A DNA stretch of 6,133 nt, from positions 1 through 6,133 of the forward strand of contig JAJYGM010000209.1 in NCBI GenBank assembly GCA_021785095.1. The letters are read 5' to 3'. Each line of letters starts with the position of its first letter. The first letter of the stretch is position 1. A program made the translations under genes and the position numbers. The notes beneath the pieces were generated by a model. The model was not told the DNA's origin. It searched no databases and saw nothing but the letters and a program-made list of their open reading frames with translations. Positions 4,346 to 6,133 of the stretch are shown here, piece after piece. Source of the DNA: Actinomycetes bacterium (GTDB taxonomy: Bacteria; Actinomycetota; Acidimicrobiia; Acidimicrobiales; Bog-793).

Positions 4346-5382
4346 GCTCGCCGAGTGGCGCCCGCGGGGTCCGGCTGGCGACGCGGGGCTCGCCGCTCGC
4401 CTTGGCGCAGACGGCCATCGTGTCGGAGCTCCTCCGGGCTCGAGGCGTCTCGGTGCACCCGGAGGCCGTCGTCGTGCGGACCGAAGGCGATCGCCGGCGC
4501 GACGAGGACCTCGAGCGGATCGGCGGCCAGGGGGTCTTCGTGAAGGAGGTGCAGGCCGCGGTGCTCGAAGGGCGAGCGGACGTCGCAGTGCACTCGGCGA
4601 AGGACCTCCCGCCGCTGACTCCAGACGGGCTCGCGCTCGTCGCGGTGCCCCAGAGGGCAGATCCCCGTGACGTGCTCGTCGGCGCAACGCTCGACGGCCT
4701 CCCACCGGGAGCCCTCGTCGCGACCGGGTCGGCACGCCGGCGCGCGCAGCTCGCCGACCTCCGCCCGGATCTCGGCTTCGTCGGGCTCCGGGGCAACATG
4801 GCGAGGAGGCTGGAGCGCGTCGAGGACGGGACCGTCGCCTCGGTGGTCGCGGCCGCAGCAGCCCTGGACCGCCTGGGGTGGCAGGGTCGCATCACGCAGC
4901 ACCTGTCCCTCGAGCAATGCCTCCCCCAGGCGGGTCAGGGCGCGATCGCGCTCGAGTGCCGTCGCGACGACGTGCGATGCCGCGAGTTGCTGGAGCGGAT
5001 CGACGTGCGCGAGGACCATCGTGCCCTGGACGCGGAGCGAGCGTTCCTCCGGGCGCTCGGCGCGGGGTGCAGGCTGCCTGTGGGCGCGCTGGCACGGCTC
5101 GCCCCCGGCGGCGACCTGCTTGTGCTCGACGGGCTCCTCGCGACCGGCGACGGCCGCGTGGTGGTGCGCGCCAAGCTCTCCGGCGACGAACCGCACGCCC
5201 TCGGACGATCGCTCGCGCTGCACCTCGTGCGCGAGCGCGGGGCGTCCTCGCTGGCCGAGTGGGCCGGATCGACCGATGGGACCGGGGGGACCGGGTACAC
5301 CGGGGGGCTCGATGGGACCGGGGGGCTCGGGTACACCGGGGGGGCTCGGCACGCCCACGCAGCAGCGCCGGGCGTGACGTGA
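4342..5382 (+). CDS. hemC: Hydroxymethylbilane synthase (porphobilinogen deaminase) with a repetitive C-terminal tail
   Basis: HemC joins four porphobilinogen molecules into the linear tetrapyrrole hydroxymethylbilane on a covalent dipyrromethane cofactor. Family motifs are RLATRGSPLALAQ (11-23), VRTEGDR (45-51), GVFVKEVQAAVLEGRADVAVHSAKDLP (64-90, with the catalytic Asp88), ATGSARRRAQL (127-137), GLRGNMARRLERV (148-160) and PQAGQGAIALECR (195-207). The cofactor cysteine is Cys243 in LGAGCRLPVGALA. GTG 4342 overlaps the hemA stop (GTGA), so translation is probably coupled; no good Shine-Dalgarno is seen. The protein has 346 residues where about 310 is usual. The family-like part ends near residue 310 (LAEWAGS) and is followed by DGTGGT, GYTGGL, DGTGGL and GYTGGA, then a 12-residue tail starting RHAH. 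That tail comes from a tandem repeat and a seven-G run. Confidence 0.95.
   Translation: MSSPSGARGVRLATRGSPLALAQTAIVSELLRARGVSVHPEAVVVRTEGDRRRDEDLERIGGQGVFVKEVQAAVLEGRADVAVHSAKDLPPLTPDGLALVAVPQRADPRDVLVGATLDGLPPGALVATGSARRRAQLADLRPDLGFVGLRGNMARRLERVEDGTVASVVAAAAALDRLGWQGRITQHLSLEQCLPQAGQGAIALECRRDDVRCRELLERIDVREDHRALDAERAFLRALGAGCRLPVGALARLAPGGDLLVLDGLLATGDGRVVVRAKLSGDEPHALGRSLALHLVRERGASSLAEWAGSTDGTGGTGYTGGLDGTGGLGYTGGARHAHAAAPGVT
5275..5347 (+). repeat. Four tandem ~18-bp units at the end of hemC, forming two G-quadruplex motifs
   Basis: The units lie at 5275-5292, 5293-5310, 5311-5328 and 5329-5347. They alternate between GATGGGACCGGGGGG and GGGTACACCGGGGGG cores followed by ACC or CTC, so the array can also be read as two 36-bp units. 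The fourth unit has seven G instead of six and is 19 bp long. G-tracts of at least three bases separated by loops of three or six bases give two consecutive four-tract quadruplex motifs (5278-5307 and 5314-5344) on the coding strand, so also in the mRNA. In the hemC frame each unit encodes a Gly/Thr-rich hexapeptide. Confidence 0.85.
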
Positions 5383-5388
5383 AGGTGG
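5381..5388 (+). promoter_or_regulatory. Ribosome binding site of hemD
   Basis: GAAGGTGG overlaps the end of the hemC stop codon (TGA 5380-5382) and lies seven bases before GTG 5396, an ideal spacing. It supports GTG 5396 over the in-frame GTG at 5435, and suggests that hemD can recruit ribosomes itself as well as receive them from hemC. Confidence 0.6.
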
Positions 5389-5395
5389 CGCCTGC

Positions 5396-6133
5396 GTGAG
5401 AGTCTCGCCGGGCGGCACGGGCAGGCTCGCCGGCGTGAGCGTCGTCGTGACCCGTCCGCGCGGTGACGTCGACGACCTTTCGGCGGCGTTGCGTGCACAA
5501 GGGGCGCGAGTCGTGCATTTCCCGGTGCTCGAGATCGCCGACCCCGACGACGGTGGCGCTGCGCTCCGGAGGGCCGTCACGTCCCTCTCTCGGTTCGACT
5601 GGGTCGCGCTGACCTCCGCCAACGCAGCGAGACGCTTCCTCGACCTCGTCCCCGACGCGAGCGCGCTCCGGGGCGTGCGTCTCGCTGTGGTCGGGTCGGC
5701 GACTGCCGCCACTCTCGCGGCGAGGCATCTGGTGGCGGACCTGGTGCCCGAGCGCGCGAGCGCCGAGGGGCTCGGCGAGGCGTTTCCCCTCGCTGCCGAG
5801 CCAGGTGCCGCAGTGCTCTTCCCCGCATCGGCGTCGGCGCGGCCGACCCTGCCCCACATGCTGCGCGTGAAGGGGTGGGCGGTCCAACAGGTCGTCGCCT
5901 ACAGGACGCTGCCTGCGCCCGCCCCCCCTCAACGGCGGGTCCGCGAGCTAAAGAAGGCGCTCGCCGTCACGTTCGCGTCGCCCTCGGCGGTACGCGCCTA
6001 CGTGTCGCTCAGCGCGGACGACGGCCAGCCGCTCCCGGTGCCCCCGGTCGTGGCGTGCATCGGCGGGGTGACCGCGGCGGCGGCGCGGGATGCTGGGCTC
6101 CGCGTGGCGGCGGTCGCCTCGGTCGCCTCGGGC
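5396..6133 (+). CDS. hemD: Uroporphyrinogen-III synthase (3' end outside the window)
   Basis: HemD closes hydroxymethylbilane to uroporphyrinogen III while inverting ring D, the branch point to heme, siroheme and cobalamin. The frame from GTG 5396 is open for 246 codons to the window edge, so only about 10-30 residues should be missing. This poorly conserved family is recognised by the spaced motifs of its two-lobed fold: LAGVSVVVTRPRGD (11-24), FDWVALTSANAARRFLD, RLAVVGSATAATLAA, VLFPASASARPTLPHMLRVKGWAVQQVVAYRT, VTFASPSAVRAYV and ACIGGVTAAAARDAGL. It appears to be a single-domain HemD with no upstream CobA-type methyltransferase portion; a C-terminal fusion cannot be excluded. The last visible bases hold two copies of a 9-bp tandem repeat (GGTCGCCTC, 6112-6129). 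Position after hemC, spaced by 13 bases, supports the call. Confidence 0.92.
   Translation, partial: MRVSPGGTGRLAGVSVVVTRPRGDVDDLSAALRAQGARVVHFPVLEIADPDDGGAALRRAVTSLSRFDWVALTSANAARRFLDLVPDASALRGVRLAVVGSATAATLAARHLVADLVPERASAEGLGEAFPLAAEPGAAVLFPASASARPTLPHMLRVKGWAVQQVVAYRTLPAPAPPQRRVRELKKALAVTFASPSAVRAYVSLSADDGQPLPVPPVVACIGGVTAAAARDAGLRVAAVASVASG

Noticed and set aside
5275..5347. The 36-bp period array considered as a small CRISPR.
   Set aside because: The units are directly adjacent with no unique spacers, lie inside hemC, and no cas gene is present.
4171..5859. A 562-codon open frame on the minus strand, with collagen-like Gly-X-Y repeats.
   Set aside because: It runs antisense to hemA, hemC and hemD, all clearly identified by motifs. 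Long antisense frames are expected in GC-rich coding DNA, and the Gly-X-Y part is simply the complement of the hemC repeat.
5922..5928. A run of seven C in hemD considered as a frameshift site.
   Set aside because: The HemD frame continues on both sides with family-like motifs, so there is no sign of disruption.

Overview
This window looks like core-genome DNA from a very high-GC bacterium. All visible genes are on the + strand. The organism is most likely an actinobacterium (Actinomycetota). This rests on four things: GC-biased third codon positions, GTG and TTG starts, a proC gene followed by a small excisionase-type HTH gene (the order seen at Rv0500-Rv0500A in mycobacteria), and a rex-hemA-hemC-hemD cluster (the arrangement known from Streptomyces). 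A deep-branching class such as Acidimicrobiia would fit, but I cannot prove it from the sequence.

Layout. Positions 3-56 hold the possible tail of an upstream gene. proC (pyrroline-5-carboxylate reductase, 95-901) starts six bases after a TANNNT -10 hexamer and is probably leaderless. A 192-base gap carries a short GACGAGGCGG repeat and a promoter. Then come a 66-residue HTH protein (1094-1294), a SAM hydrolase of the DUF62 family (1329-2129) and the NADH/NAD+ sensor rex (2163-2879), which also seems to be leaderless or nearly so. A 185-base rex-hemA gap contains two dyad symmetries, a -10 element and a strong Shine-Dalgarno sequence. After it lie hemA (glutamyl-tRNA reductase, TTG start, 3065-4345), hemC (hydroxymethylbilane synthase, 4342-5382) and hemD (uroporphyrinogen-III synthase, 5396 to the window edge, probably lacking only its last residues).

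How the genes work together. HemA, HemC and HemD are enzymes of the C5 tetrapyrrole pathway from glutamyl-tRNA to uroporphyrinogen III. The glutamate-1-semialdehyde aminomutase (HemL) and HemB steps are not in the window. Rex next door suggests that heme supply is tied to the NADH/NAD+ ratio, although I see no canonical Rex operator here. proC, the HTH gene and the SAM hydrolase look like ordinary neighbours rather than members of the heme pathway.

I see no mobile element, CRISPR array, defence system, tRNA or rRNA. The most unusual structure is at the hemC-hemD junction. HemC carries a C-terminal tail of four hexapeptide repeats encoded by four tandem ~18-bp units. These units form two back-to-back canonical G-quadruplex motifs and end in a seven-G run, whose length would decide where hemC stops relative to the hemD start. 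Smaller oddities are an Asp where I expect the catalytic His in the SAM hydrolase, and Cys-Leu instead of Cys-Asn in the HemA active-site motif.
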